Shown one piece after another: positions 12,658 through 37,120 of a stretch of 64,000 bases of DNA (positions are counted from its first letter, which is position 1; every line of letters begins with the position of its first letter). Source of the stretch: Daucus carota subsp. sativus (taxonomy: Eukaryota; Streptophyta; Magnoliopsida; Apiales; Apiaceae); contig NC_030386.2 in the NCBI RefSeq assembly GCF_001625215.2, forward strand, positions 23,034,545-23,098,544, given 5' to 3'. Below the pieces are notes generated by a model. The model saw only the letters and a program-made list of their open reading frames with translations, was not told the origin of the DNA and made no database searches. The translations under genes and the position numbers were made by a program.

Positions 12658-13669
12658 ATGAACATGGTAATATGGTATACATATTTTGCTGTCATGTCGT
12701 GTATATAAAAAGATTCCGATACTTAGAAAACCAAACACAAACACGAAACACGATACAAGAAAAATGAAACGACACGAAATGAGTGAAAGATGTACTTCAG
12801 TCGGAATCATGCCAAATCCCTGTCAATCGGGTTAAATGAATGGAAAAACCACACTGATGATCCTAACCAAATTACACAAATTGAACACGAAATTTAAAAT
12901 TTTATATTAAATTCTATATATACATTTTTAATTATCGATGATTAACTAGTTCAAACATATTAACTGGTATTATATTATCTTGTTTATTAAATTTAATATT
13001 TGTAACAATTTATTTATTATAAATATTATTATTGTTAAAATATATTATCCTACATTATAAATTATAATTTTTTATATTATTAATTAAATCGTGTACTTAG
13101 GTCGTGTCTTTGAATAAGTTCAAATAAAATAGTGAATTATTATGTATCATTGTATAATATATTTTTCATGTCATCCACTTAAAATGTTTTTGTTTTAAAC
13201 TTACTCAAAATGCTTTTGATTGTCGTGTATAATTTTTTTTTTCATTTTTGATAAAATTGCACTTGCCCGCAACGAGATACCACAATACTCCGAGAAGTTT
13301 TTTTCATTCAAAACATTTATCATGTAACCGAAAGACATGAAAATGCCTCCGAAAGTTTTTAATATCCAAAAAGAAAAACGTCTCAACTTGTAAGATCACG
13401 CTACCTGAAACAAAAACAATTCATTAATAACGATATTTATTTTTTTGTCATAAAACGGTTTGGAAGAAATTCCGTAAAAACAGAGTTTCCTCATCTAACC
13501 GAAAGTATGTAAATATTCCAGATGCTTAGATAACATATATAGCCTTTCAAGTCAAAAGAGAGAATTTTAATTAATTTCGAGGTCAATTACTAACAGATAA
13601 TTTTAATTATTTTTTACGATTTTTACTTTTTGCTGATTGATATGCATGAAGGCAAGAATCTTTATCATC

Positions 13670-13818
13670 GTTGTGTGTGTTAAAAAATAATTTTAAAATA
13701 TAACACATAGATATTGACATTTTTTGCATGTGAAGTTCTGCTGCTGAACCCTAACTAATATTAGAAATATGATAAAGGTTCTATGGGTTTTCAATGGTTT
13801 CCTCTTGAACATGACCCT
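13670..13818. other. spacer between the two tandem copies
   Basis: This 149-bp stretch has no counterpart at the ends of either copy and shows no gene or element signature. Confidence 0.6.
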
Positions 13819-14251
13819 AAAAAGTTAATATAAATATAATCATAAGAACAAGTTATTTATGTTACAGTAGTGTTAAGTTATAGCAATGTTAAGTGTACAA
13901 AACTACAAATAAGCCAAGAACTGATTTAAAACCAAAAATTATTTGATATTCTTTTTTACCGACTTGATATTTCAAAAAAAAAAAAAAAAAAAAACCAATT
14001 TTATAAAAATTACTCATAAGACACGAGTCACCCATGAATCACTTTTGTTGTTCCTATTATATTTTTAATAATTTACGGGTCATTAATAAATCAGCTGGCT
14101 TTCAAAAAAGAAGTTTGAACATTGACCCGATACAATAATGGGCTTCCACTTACCAGTACAAAAAAAGCCCCAGTGCCTAAACCTTGAGTTTTAAAAAGCA
14201 ACTAACCAGAGGTTCTCTACTCAACAAATAATAACGTATCATATGTAGCAC

Positions 14252-14827
14252 TAGGGGTGGCAATGGTTTCGTTTCGTATACTTTCGTTTCGTGTATTTTC
14301 GTGTTTCGTGTACTCGAAGGTGAAACCCGTATCCACCCGTTATTAGTTTCGTGTACCTAATTTGAAACCCGTATCCGTTTCGAATCGTTTCGTGTATATT
14401 TCGTGTACTTTTCGTGTATATTATATATAAAAATATTAATATATTTTTTAATCAAAAAATGGATTTAATATTTATTTTCCTTTATAAATTTATTAAATGT
14501 GAATGATATATATTATACTTGTATACAATTCTTTATAAATTTGTTAATGTATATATCCACACATACATATAAATATATACTTTATACTCAATTATATATT
14601 TAATATATCATTACATATATATAATAAATATAATCTACAAATATTTCGTGTACTTTCGTGTATTTCGTGTATCCCAAATGAAAACCCATATCCGACACGA
14701 AATCTATCGTGTAATTTCGTGTTTGTGTACTTTCGTGTTTCGTGTATCGAAAATCAAAATCCGTATCCATTTTTTTCGTGTAGTTTCGTTTCGTGTTAGC
14801 GTGTTACGTGTCAAATTGCCAGGCCTA
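14252..14827. mobile_element. hAT MITE, 576 bp
   Basis: Terminal inverted repeats are TAGGGGTGGCAAT and, at the right, the complement of TAGGCCTGGCAAT (11 of 13 match). Flanking 8-bp duplications TGTAGCAC (14244-14251 and 14828-14835) are identical. The interior is full of TTTCGTGTA words in both orientations. Short open frames inside are composition artefacts. Confidence 0.9.
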
Positions 14828-14835
14828 TGTAGCAC

Positions 14836-15491
14836 AGTCTAACGGTGTAAATGAGTCGAGTCAAGCCGAACTCTAGAGTGCTCGTGTATCGTTTGTTAAA
14901 AAATTAAAGAATTCGAATTCGAGCTCGATCTTGGATCGAGCCAAATATATTGTTTGAGGATCGACCCATTAAGGAATGACTATGTTCATGAATGGCTCGC
15001 GAACCGCTCACGAGCTTTTATTCACGAACTGCTCATTAACTTACGCCCACGAACATGTCTCACGAATTTTTGCTCACCAACCACTCATTAATTTTGTTCA
15101 CGAGTTTGTTTAACAAACTTTGCCAACAAACTAGCTTATGCTCATAGATTTATTTACGAGCTTGTTTGTTATTTAACTTAATTAAAAAAATAAATTAAAA
15201 TTCTAACAATATTTTATTTTATTCTCTAAGGAATCATTTTCCATAATAAACCATGGTCACTAGCTAGTTCACGAACTACGCTCACGAGCCAAGTTCACGA
15301 ACTCATAATTCGAATTTGTTCACGAACTATCCAGTCGAACTCTACTGTGCTCAAGTTCAGCTCGTCTATGAAACGAACCTTAAAATTGTGCTAAAGATCA
15401 ACTCGTGTATGAATCGAACCGAGTTCGAATTGAGCTTTTTTCGAACCGAACACCAAACGATTATCGAGCGTATCAACTCATTTACCGCCCT
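14836..15491. mobile_element. second hAT-like MITE, abutting the first
   Basis: The left end GGTGTAAATGAGT faces ACTCATTTACCGCCCT at the right. Flanks TAGCACAG and CAGCACAT are an imperfect 8-bp duplication, and copy A of the tandem repeat shows the uninterrupted site GTTGCACAGATTG. The exact left border is uncertain by a few bases. The interior is rich in CACGAACT/AGTTCGTG-type words. Confidence 0.75.
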
Positions 15492-16688
15492 CAGCACATA
15501 TTGATTTTATAGGCTCGTATAAACTAAAGTAGTTTACTTATAGGCCCGTGATAACTCGTATAATAAAAATATCACAATTATATACCGTATGTGGAAGCAC
15601 CTTAAACAAATATCAGTCGGAATCATGCCAAATCGCTGTAAATCGGGTTAAATGAACGGAAAAACCACACTGATGATCCTAACCAAATTACACAAATTGA
15701 ACACGAAATTTAAAATTTTATATTAAATTATATATATACATTTTAAATATTGATGATTAATTAGTTCAAACATATTAACTGGGATTATATTATCATGTTT
15801 ATAAAATTTAATATTCATAACAAATTATTTATTATAAATATTATTATTATTAAAATATATTATCCTACATTATAAATTATAACTTTTTATATTGTTAATT
15901 ATATCATGTACTTACGATCGTGTCTTTGAATAAGTTCAAATAAAATAGTGAATTATTATGTATCTTTGTATAATATATTTTTCATGTGATCCACTTAAAA
16001 TGTTTTTGTTTTAAACTTACTCAAAATGCTTTTGATTGTTGTGTATAAAATTTCCTTTTTTTTTCTTTTTTGACAGAATTGCACGCAACGACATGTCACA
16101 ATACTCCGAGTTTCCTTCATCCAGAAAACTTATTATCTAACCGAAATACTTGAAAATGCCACCGGAAATTTAAACAATAATACTTAATGTCCGAAAATAG
16201 AAACATCACAACTTGTAAGATCACGCTACTCGAAATAAAAAAATCCATTAATAACAAGAAAAATAATTTATTTTTTTTCTTTGTCATAAAACGATTGTAT
16301 TATATCAAGATTGGAAGTTACAAAATCCGTAAGAATAGAGTTTCCTCATTTAAGAAGGTATATAATTTAACCGAAAGTATGTAAATACTCCGGATACTTA
16401 TATAACATAGCCTTTCGAATTAGAATGAGAGAATATTAATTAATTTCAGGTCAATTAATAACAGAGAATTTTAATTATTTTTTATGGTTTTTACTTTTTG
16501 CTGATTGATAATGATATGCATGAAGGCAAGAATCTTTATCATCAGGACTCACTCACTGGCACTACAAAACAAACAATTAGCATGTGTCCAAAACAAACAA
16601 AACACCTCCCTCCATTGTAGTTTCCGCTTCTTCTTCTCCTCTAAATCACCCACACAAAACCATCATTTTCTCATCCCCCTCCACAACA

Positions 16689-19600
16689 ATGGAAAGCTTA
16701 GCACTTTTCACTTCAACAATCCCATCCTTCTCCACCTCTCGCTTCTCTCATCACCTCAAATCTCCCCCACTCTCTTCTCTCCACCTCAAACCCATCTCTC
16801 CCCTCAGATCACCAATTCATCAAAACCCATCTTTTCTCTTCAATCCTCACTCAAAACCCATCAAAACCCACAAGCCAATTCAACCCATTTCATCATCTTC
16901 AACACCAATCCCAATCCCAGTCACAGACTCAAAACCCCAAGGTGCAAAGCTCATTCCTTTGTTTTTCTCAGTTGCAGTTGGCCTAATTATCAGATTCTTG
17001 GTTCCAAGGCCCATTGATGTGACCCCACAAGCTTGGCAATTGCTTTCAATCTTTATTTCTACAATTGCTGGTCTTGTGTTGAGTCCTTTACCTGTTGGTG
17101 CTTGGGCTTTTTTGGGTCTTACAACTGCAATTATTACAAAGACTCTAACTTTTTCAACTGCATTTGGGGCTTTTACTAATGAAGTTATTTGGTTGATTGT
17201 CATTTCTTTCTTTTTTGCCCGGGGCTTTGTTAAGACTGGATTAGGTGATAGAATTGCTACTTATTTTGTGAAATGGTTAGGGAAAAGTACATTGGGTTTG
17301 TCTTATGGATTGACTTTGAGTGAAGCTTTGATTGCTCCAGCAATGCCTAGTACTACTGCAAGAGCTGGAGGGGTTTTCTTGCCTATTATTAAGTCGTTGT
17401 CGTTGTCCGCCGGGAGTAAGCCTAATGATCCTTCCTCGAAAAAGCTTGGGGCTTTTCTTGTGCAATCTCAGTTTCAGGTAAAAGAAGCATTCAACTAGTT
17501 GCAGGAATTTACTTTTTTGTGATTGGTTTCTATAGTTTGTACATATTTTTTGGTATAAATGTATATTGTGACCTTTGTTTTTTGCTTTTTTAAAATATTA
17601 GGATGTCATGTACCTCAGTGTAATGTGTGTTGCATATTCATCACCCCAAAAGACCATACCCCTTTTGTTTCATGAAGGGCCATCATTAGTCTCCTCTCCC
17701 CTTCTAAATTTTTCTACCTATCACCCCATTTGTATCCCTTTTGCTCAGAATAAATAGCCACAAATTCCTACTCCCATACTATTGATGGAGAGTAAGAAAA
17801 TTCTGGTGATTTACCTATAGCAATTTTGTCCAGCACAGAATAGAATCATAAGTGACGGACTGTATAAAAACCGAAAAATATGTTGGTGATAATAAGTTTT
17901 GCTTCTGAGAATGTTCAGCTGAATTGACAATGACATCATAATTTAATAATGCTAATATTATCCAAACAAAATTACAAACATTTTGGTGAGCCCTCAATGT
18001 ACAGAAGTGACGATCAAAATTTGACAATTTGTCATGAAATAAACCATATCAAATGGTTAATTGTAGTTCTTTAATCGTGTATCTTCTGGTTGGATGGACT
18101 TAAAATTAAGTTTAAAGGGAGATGTGCTCACATCTTTTAGTCATTTATTTTTAATTGTAACATGTATTGTTGTATTATATATTGTAGTTTCCTATATTAT
18201 TTGACCATCCTTATGAAGCTATTATTACTCTTGTTTTTTAACTGAGCAGTTGGCTCTTTAGGATGAAAGCAATATAAGATGATGCACAGTTATAGACTAA
18301 CCTTTTATTTGATCATAATCCCTTTATCAGCTAATATCTTTATGACTTATGGGTTGCTCTTTCTGATGGATGACAGTCCGCTGGTAACTCTAGTGCACTT
18401 TTCCTGACTGCTGCAGCTCAAAACCTGTTGTGTCTCAAGCTAGCTGAGGAACTAGGGGTCATAATTTCAAATCCATGGGTTTCTTGGTTCAAGGCTGCCT
18501 CTTTACCTGCATTTGTATCTCTTCTAGCCACGCCATTCATATTGTACAAACTTTATCCTCCTGAAACGAAAGATACACCCGAGGCCCCGGCTATGGCTGC
18601 TGCGAAGCTTGAGCTCATGGGTCCGGTCACCAAAAATGAATGGACGATGATTGGTACAATGCTTCTCGCGGTCTCTCTGTGGATTTGTGGGTATGTAATA
18701 TATCCTCTAAAATTTAAATCAATCTAGTCTGATAAGTCTTGTAACAATTAGCTCTGGGTAATCGTTATGTTGGCATAAATACCTCTTGTTGCATAAATTA
18801 GCCGTGCATCGAAGCTTTATACAACCACTTGTGTCCTGCTGGCATACATCTGACTTGAAGTACTATGTGATGGTGCGAAATTTGGACAAGACCATGTTCA
18901 AAAACATGTGCATCTTCTATGCTTCTACATTGATATTAATGATCCTCCACATTGAGCTCTAAGTAAAGCCGCCTTCTATATTGTGCAAGCTCTTGAACAT
19001 AGGTTGAGTTCATATATTATCTAGATGTTAAGGGCCTTTTGCAAGATTAAAAATCAGAGTTAATGAGGAAATATAAATCAAGCTGAAATGTCCTCAACGT
19101 ATGGCGGGAGGAAAAGGAAGTAGCTTTACGGCCTTATCTTTACATTTCAAGCCCCCATATAATATTGCCAAGTTACTTAGTGTCTGTTAACTGCCTTCTG
19201 TAATGTGCTTAACAAAGCAGAGGAGCAGTTCTTTAATAGTGTGATCCGGGAAGCATAGTGAAGTAACTCGTTTAGCATTTTGCGCTTTTGGGTCTAGTGG
19301 TTAGGTTTAAATAATTATCTTTCTGTATAACTATTTTATGTCCAAACAGCTTAGTCCTTCCAAAATTGTTGTGGAATAATTACCAATAATATACACAAGG
19401 CCTTCACTCTAATACAATTCATCTACAAAAAAGAAATGATTTTGTGTGATTATATCCATGCTTATCATATCACACATAGATTTTAGTTATCAAATGTAGT
19501 GTTAAAACATTTAGCCAATAGCAAAATTGTCTATTGCATTAAGTTGGCCACTAGCTCGCAAACATTTTAATTGTGTGTGATAGGCTATAGTACTTTACCG

Positions 19601-20679
19601 CATTGAACTTCAGTTGAATTAATGTTAGAAAATCATAGATTTGTATATTAACATCTCTCTCTGTGTGTTTTAATTCTCGATTTATGTACCTTACTGCTCT
19701 TGGGTTTGAAGTTGAGTTGGTTTAATTTAATGTTATGGGTATGTAGTATAATGCACTGCTTTGATTGTTGTTAATTGTTATTGCAGAGATGCTCTTGGTA
19801 TACCGAGCGTTGTTGCTGCTATGCTTGGCTTGTCAATACTACTGTTGTTGGGTGTGCTTGATTGGGATGACTGTTTAAGTGAAAAATCAGCCTGGGATAC
19901 TTTAGCTTGGTTTGCAGTTCTTGTGGGTATGGCAGGCCAACTAACAAGCCTTGGTATTGTATCTTGGATGTCTAACAGTGTGGCCAAAGCTCTACAGTCT
20001 CTCTCTTTGAGCTGGCCAGCTGCATTCGGTGTTCTTCAGGCATCTTATTTCCTTATTCACTACTTATTTGCAAGTCAAACTGGTCATGTTGGAGCTCTTT
20101 ACTCTGCATTTTTTGCCATGCACTTGGCATCCGGGGTGCCGGGTGTGCTAGCTGCACTTGCTTTAGCTTATAACACTAACCTATTTGGTGCTATAACACA
20201 TTATAGCAGTGGGCAGGCTGCTGTGTACTTTGGAGGTATGTTTACTCCCTTGCCATTATTTTTACAACAATGATTGAGTGAATTATATGACATCATTCCT
20301 CATCACATATAGTCTTCATTTATCCTCTTCTATCTATCAATATTCAATAACAATATTTGCACTTCGTTTGTCACATGGTTAGAACATAGAATAAGTGACT
20401 AAGTTTGAAAGTAAAATTATCTCCTGTTTAACCTTCAGTTCAATCTTAGAGGCAAGTAGTCATGCACTTTTTTTCACAAGGCATAAGATTTTAATCAATA
20501 TATTGATAAATACGTGCATCTTGTATTAGTACTGACAAGTCTTTCATTTATTCTTATCATCAGCTGGATATGTAGACCTTCCGGATGTATTTAAAATGGG
20601 ATTCGTAATGGCGCTTGTTAATGCTGTGATATGGGGAGTTGTTGGGACAGTGTGGTGGAAGTTCTTGGGCCTATACTGA
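16689..20679 (+). CDS. DIT2: chloroplast glutamate/malate translocator (DiT2-type dicarboxylate transporter)
   Basis: Exons: 16689-17477, 18377-18690, 19787-20235, 20564-20679; all introns are GT-AG and the joined frame is 555 codons plus TGA. The protein belongs to the divalent anion:Na+ symporter (DASS) family. DiT2 exchanges stromal glutamate for malate across the inner plastid envelope, working with DiT1 to return carbon skeletons during photorespiratory ammonia refixation. The first ~80 residues are rich in Ser, Pro, Thr and His with almost no acids, as expected of a transit peptide. A dozen or so hydrophobic segments follow, starting at about residue 85. Family landmarks include PAMPSTTARAGG (about 215-226), GNSSALFLTAAAQN at the start of exon 2, and SQTGHVGALYSAF. 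The 3' end KFLGLY-stop matches the family. Met at 16689 was chosen over an upstream in-frame Met at 16584 because it begins the canonical transit peptide. Confidence 0.97.
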
Positions 20680-22501
20680 TTTTTCTGTTCTGTACAAGTT
20701 GTAAGTAGATTTTGTCTTTATGTAGTTATGCTCTTCGCATGGTAGAATGGTTGAGCATGCCAGCATCTTGTTTCTATAAAAACCCTGACATTTTTGCTTG
20801 CCATTCAGTTGAAGCAATTTTCAGCATTACAGTGTAAAATCGCCTCATTAGTATTTAAATTGAATATGGTTATAACCAATTTTGTGCTCAAAATCATTGA
20901 ATAAATTTGAATTCTGAATTTTGATTTGAATAGTTGGTATTTAAAAATGTATTTCTTCCTCACGATGCGAGGAGTTTAACGTTACTACCAGGATGTCATG
21001 GAGGTTAATGCAGTATATCAAGAACATCAAGGGACCGTATTGACACAACAAGACATCAAAGATTTTGATTGTCTGTATTGGAAGTTGTAACTTGTAAGTT
21101 TGACGAACTAATGTTTTGTCTGCTGATTCTTTTATAGATCGTTTATAGATCTTATATACAACTTTTGTGAAATTTTATTAATTACCAGGGAGTTGTTGAG
21201 CGATGGTTCATGAACTCTAGGAATTTGTGGAAGTTGGAAGGAACCATCTGTGATGGACAACCGAATCTTAAATTATGAACCTTTTTGTTTTTGACAAATG
21301 CCTTCTATAGTAGGAGTACAATGAATATTCCTGTCTGGATATTTTGAACAGACTCTGATTTTAGCTAAGACCCTGTTTTTGTTGCAAAAATATATCCTAG
21401 TCCGCATCTTTAGGTTTGGTTGGTGTTAACAAATTTGGAAGAAATGGTATAAAATTTTGAACCAAATTATAATTGATTGTTCAAAAATTTCATTGCTTCT
21501 CTTCATTTCTTGCATCTTAAATTAGAATGTACATTCCTTCTTCATTCAATATGTTCTCAAATCTCCTCATAATAATTTTGCCGTTATTCATTTTTTTTCC
21601 TTCCCTCGTATTAATAGTTTCTTTTATGAGCTCAATTACATTTTGTTGCGTTCTCCCGGACCAAAAAGACTAAGATTTATAATTCTTCAGGCCTACATTA
21701 GAATAATAAGATGTAACTTGTGAATTCATACCCAAGTGTCATCGGAGACACAAGTCTACAATCTTTTGTGCCTGCCGAAGGAGAATGAACAAATTTGCTA
21801 TCCCAAAAGAGCTTCTAAGCTCAAATACAAGGAATGTGATATGAAATACAGCTTCAATGATATCTTAGCGATTCACTAATCAACAATATCTTAGCTAGTG
21901 AATCGTTGGCCCATCCTCAAATTCACCAGTCATCCTATATTTTTAGGTAATCATTAGTCCTATTTCATTGTTTAGAATAAAAAATTCATTTTCCTTCTTT
22001 TCTACACTCTTGGACCTCACTATTTTATATTTACTACATTTTTCTATCCACTATTTTCTCTTTCCTAATTTAAATATATTATTATAATAAAAATGAATAT
22101 AAGGAATTTTGTTGTGATTGACATACAATTTAATGATCCTATATCAGTGGGATCTTTTATTTTATAATATATGAAAAAAAAATGCACTATGACACTGTTG
22201 GAAAGGTAGCTAAAGAAAATTTGGAACAATCCTGCCAAAAACAACTCTTTTCATTCAGTAGTGTTATATTACATGGAAGTTCTCAAAATATACCAGAGCC
22301 AACTTGAATATCTATTACCCTGTCACAGACTAATTAAGCAACATTAAAAAAAATCTGATTAACCTGGTAGCTCAATTTACAGCCTTGACAAGATATAGCG
22401 GCCGAGTCAAAAATTCAAATATTTAGTAATATAAACATATTACTTGGTGATGTTCCTGCAAAGAGTCTCTGGTACCTATCCTTCTTGCAGCAAGTATTAT
22501 G
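20680..22501. other. convergent intergenic region and 3' UTRs (DiT2 / MCM9)
   Basis: About 1.8 kb separates the stop codons of the two convergent genes. It holds AT-rich sequence with no recognisable coding domain or terminal repeat. The first several hundred bases probably include the DiT2 3' UTR, and those just above 22400 the MCM9 3' UTR. Confidence 0.6.
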
Positions 22502-31620
<9,119 letters not shown>

Positions 31621-32802
31621 TCTACTTCTGAATCAATTGCCCTGGGACGCCAGAATGTTACTCCCTTGTTGCTGTTGGGTTCTCAATCAATACAGGGTAT
31701 TATGTTGATTTGGGCGGGAATAATGGTTCTACTTTTATAGTTATAAACTACTTTCTCTTAATATTAATGATTTATAATTTTAAATGTTCTATCCTTTGTT
31801 GGTAGTAATTGTATGCAAAATTTTTGATTTTTTAGATTTGCATTGCTTTTCATGTTTACTGTTTATTTTTAATCAAAAACAGAGCAAAAATAATATTTAG
31901 ATCTAATATTAGTACCACTCGCATCTACGTCGCGTTTTGGCTTTTTTAAGATGGAACACATATTTGATAGTACCATTTACAATGAAACTAGACCTTCAAC
32001 AGTCTGCCCTGAACTGTTATGTATTGATATAAAAATAAAAAGTAAAATTTATTGTGATCGAAAAAATTATAATTCATTATGTATTCAGTAGTTAAATTCA
32101 TATAGTGGGTGTGGCACGAGCTTATAAGCCCAGCCTCTGAATTATAAGTTTAAAGCACTTATTTATACCGTTTGTGTAAGAAGTCAAGAAGTACTTAAAA
32201 AAAGCTACGAGTACCAATTTTTGTCTCACGGCTTCTACTTATTTCCCAAACACTTTTATCACTTATAAGTCTTAACTTGTTCTAACTTCTACTTCACTTT
32301 TTTACTTTAAGCAATAAGCACTTATTTGTATTAAAAAAGATATGATATACTTGAAAGCTTTAGTAAAAATCAAAATAAGCTTAAAAACTAACCAATTTAA
32401 ACAATGATGCTAAACTGCAGTATGGAATATGCTCCGAGCGAAAGGTGGATTCTGTAGAATTGTTTACAAGTCTACTTGCCAAATTTTGTGACAACATGAA
32501 CATTCATGCCAAAATAGAGAGAATTTGATAATCCAAAAGCAAGAAAGTCTTTGCTCATTGCAGAATTATTATAAGCAAGCAATTTAAGGTTGTCAACATG
32601 ATAAAACCACCAAAACAACAATCACAGGTGGCGAATAATCTTTGAAGATTAAAATAAAAACCTAGTAGAAATTGCTTTCATCTAAAAGGGTTCATAAATC
32701 CCTGGGAGAGCCCAATAACAAATTGGTGAAAGGGATCAAGCAACTTCTTCAATTAAAAACAGCAAAAGATGAAGCATGATAACTTTGCTAATACAATACG
32801 CT
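31621..32802. other. MCM9 upstream region / 14-3-3 downstream region
   Basis: This 1.2-kb spacer lies between two genes on the same strand. It holds the MCM9 promoter side (31621 upwards) and the 14-3-3 3' UTR side (below 32802). No TATA box convincing enough to report was seen for MCM9. One MITE-like stretch is listed separately. Confidence 0.6.
32107..32335. mobile_element. MITE-like copy of the AAGTGCTT / TTATAAGT family
   Basis: Words such as CACTTATAAGTCTTAACTTG, GCTTCTACTTATTTCCCAAA and AATAAGCACTTATTTGTA match, in inverted orientation, the elements at 44441-44600 and 57723-57974. Termini are too degraded to place exactly. Confidence 0.55.
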
Positions 32803-36005
<3,203 letters not shown>

Positions 36006-36238
36006 TGAGATTAGGGTTTGTTTGGTTTAGATCTGATCTGCTTTTTCGATTTGGGGGTGGAGAAGAAACTACAGTTTTTGTAAATGGAAAGAGTAAATGG
36101 TATCCCACAAATATATATCCAAGGTCCACGCTTCTATTTCCAACTTTTATTTTACTTCATTTATTTGTATACTCAAATTTATAGTTTTATTATTATATCT
36201 TCACTTTTTGATTTATTCTAATCTAGGAAAATAAAATA

Positions 36239-36466
36239 CTCCCTCCCTCTATTTGGATTTAATAAATTTAATAGTCGCGTATTTTTAAGAGTTTTGACTG
36301 CAGACATAAATTTATTTTTTTTTTATTTTTTTTCTTTTGTGAACAAAAGCATATCACTAATATTTTTATTCACAAAAAAAATTTAAAAATAATTTTAGAT
36401 GTGCGGTCAAAACTCCTAAAAATGCGTGAAAAAAGTTAAAAAATTAATATATTTAAACAAAAGGAG
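36239..36466. mobile_element. Stowaway-type MITE upstream of the 14-3-3 gene
   Basis: It starts CTCCCTCCCTCTATTTGG and ends with CAAAAGGAG, flanked by TA on both sides (36237-36238, 36467-36468). The arms fold into one hairpin: ATTTTTAAGAGTTTTGAC near the left is complemented by GTCAAAACTCCTAAAAAT near the right. It lies about 230 bp upstream of the 14-3-3 start codon. Confidence 0.88.
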
Positions 36467-37120
36467 TATAGTTGATTTAATAAGATGATGTGAACTTAGT
36501 TTAAATAAAACAAAAAAAGATGATAGGAACAACAAATTTTCTTCATTAATTAATCTTTCAAGAGCACGACATTTCAACAATGTGACCAATTCTTAAACCA
36601 TCTAATGGACTGTATGATAACATCGATTTTCACTAAAAATATTAATTTATAAATTAGTTTTTGTTTGAGTAATGCTATGCATGTCAAATGGTATCATGAA
36701 CTTTATGCCCTTTTTTTATTTCACTCATAGTTTATGCTTCTTAATTCCAGAAACATCATGTCAACCAGTGTTAATCAGACCTAATTCCAGAAAATGGTCT
36801 TATCGATTAAAAAAATAGTAAGTGGAGAAATACAGCCCAGCTCCAACGGGCTAGGCTATTGTATTGGGCCTTTTCTTCTCAAAGTTAACACCGACAAAAG
36901 TACTAAAATTAGATCCGATAATTTGCTACCCGAAAACACCACGCCAATACAATATAAAATTAATATTTAGGTTTCAATTTTGGTACAGAAGCATGAAAGT
37001 ACACGTTAACTTTTGGTAGTACATGATATCAAATCTTACCTAATAAGTGATATCCTGCACGAATATTATCCAACACTTCTTTCATTTGGCGATTTTGTTA
37101 CCTTTTCCCAGTTGTATTAC
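36467..37120. other. intergenic, no gene seen
   Basis: AT-rich sequence between the Stowaway element and the LINE/Helitron nest. No coding domain or terminal repeat was recognised. Confidence 0.6.

Larger units (their letters stand above)
9373..13669 (+). repeat. tandem duplication upstream of DiT2, copy A
   Basis: From GGTTAATATAAATATAATCA to GCAAGAATCTTTATCATC this segment is repeated, in the same order and orientation, at 13819-16543. Matching blocks are 9373-9908 with 13819-14251 plus 15492-15610, and about 12799-13669 with 15612-16543. Copy A additionally contains the LINE at 10345-12657 and about 560 bp (9909-10344, 12675-12798) absent from copy B. Copy A preserves the empty target site of the two hAT MITEs of copy B (about 9789-9803). 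Confidence 0.88.
13819..16543 (+). repeat. tandem duplication upstream of DiT2, copy B
   Basis: This is the second copy of the segment at 9373-13669, interrupted by two hAT MITEs (14252-15491). Its right end stops about 145 bp before the DiT2 start codon, so it forms the immediate upstream region of that gene. A poly-A tract at 13975-13994 and small indels distinguish it from copy A. Confidence 0.88.

Noticed and set aside
9373..16543. Reading the two long direct repeats as LTRs of a retrotransposon
   Set aside because: No TG...CA ends, no polypurine tract or primer site, and only ~150 bp between the copies; a tandem duplication is the simpler reading.
22360..22430. tRNA-like or SINE A-box (GGTAGCTCAA)
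   Set aside because: No convincing B box or cloverleaf, and no tail or target duplication.
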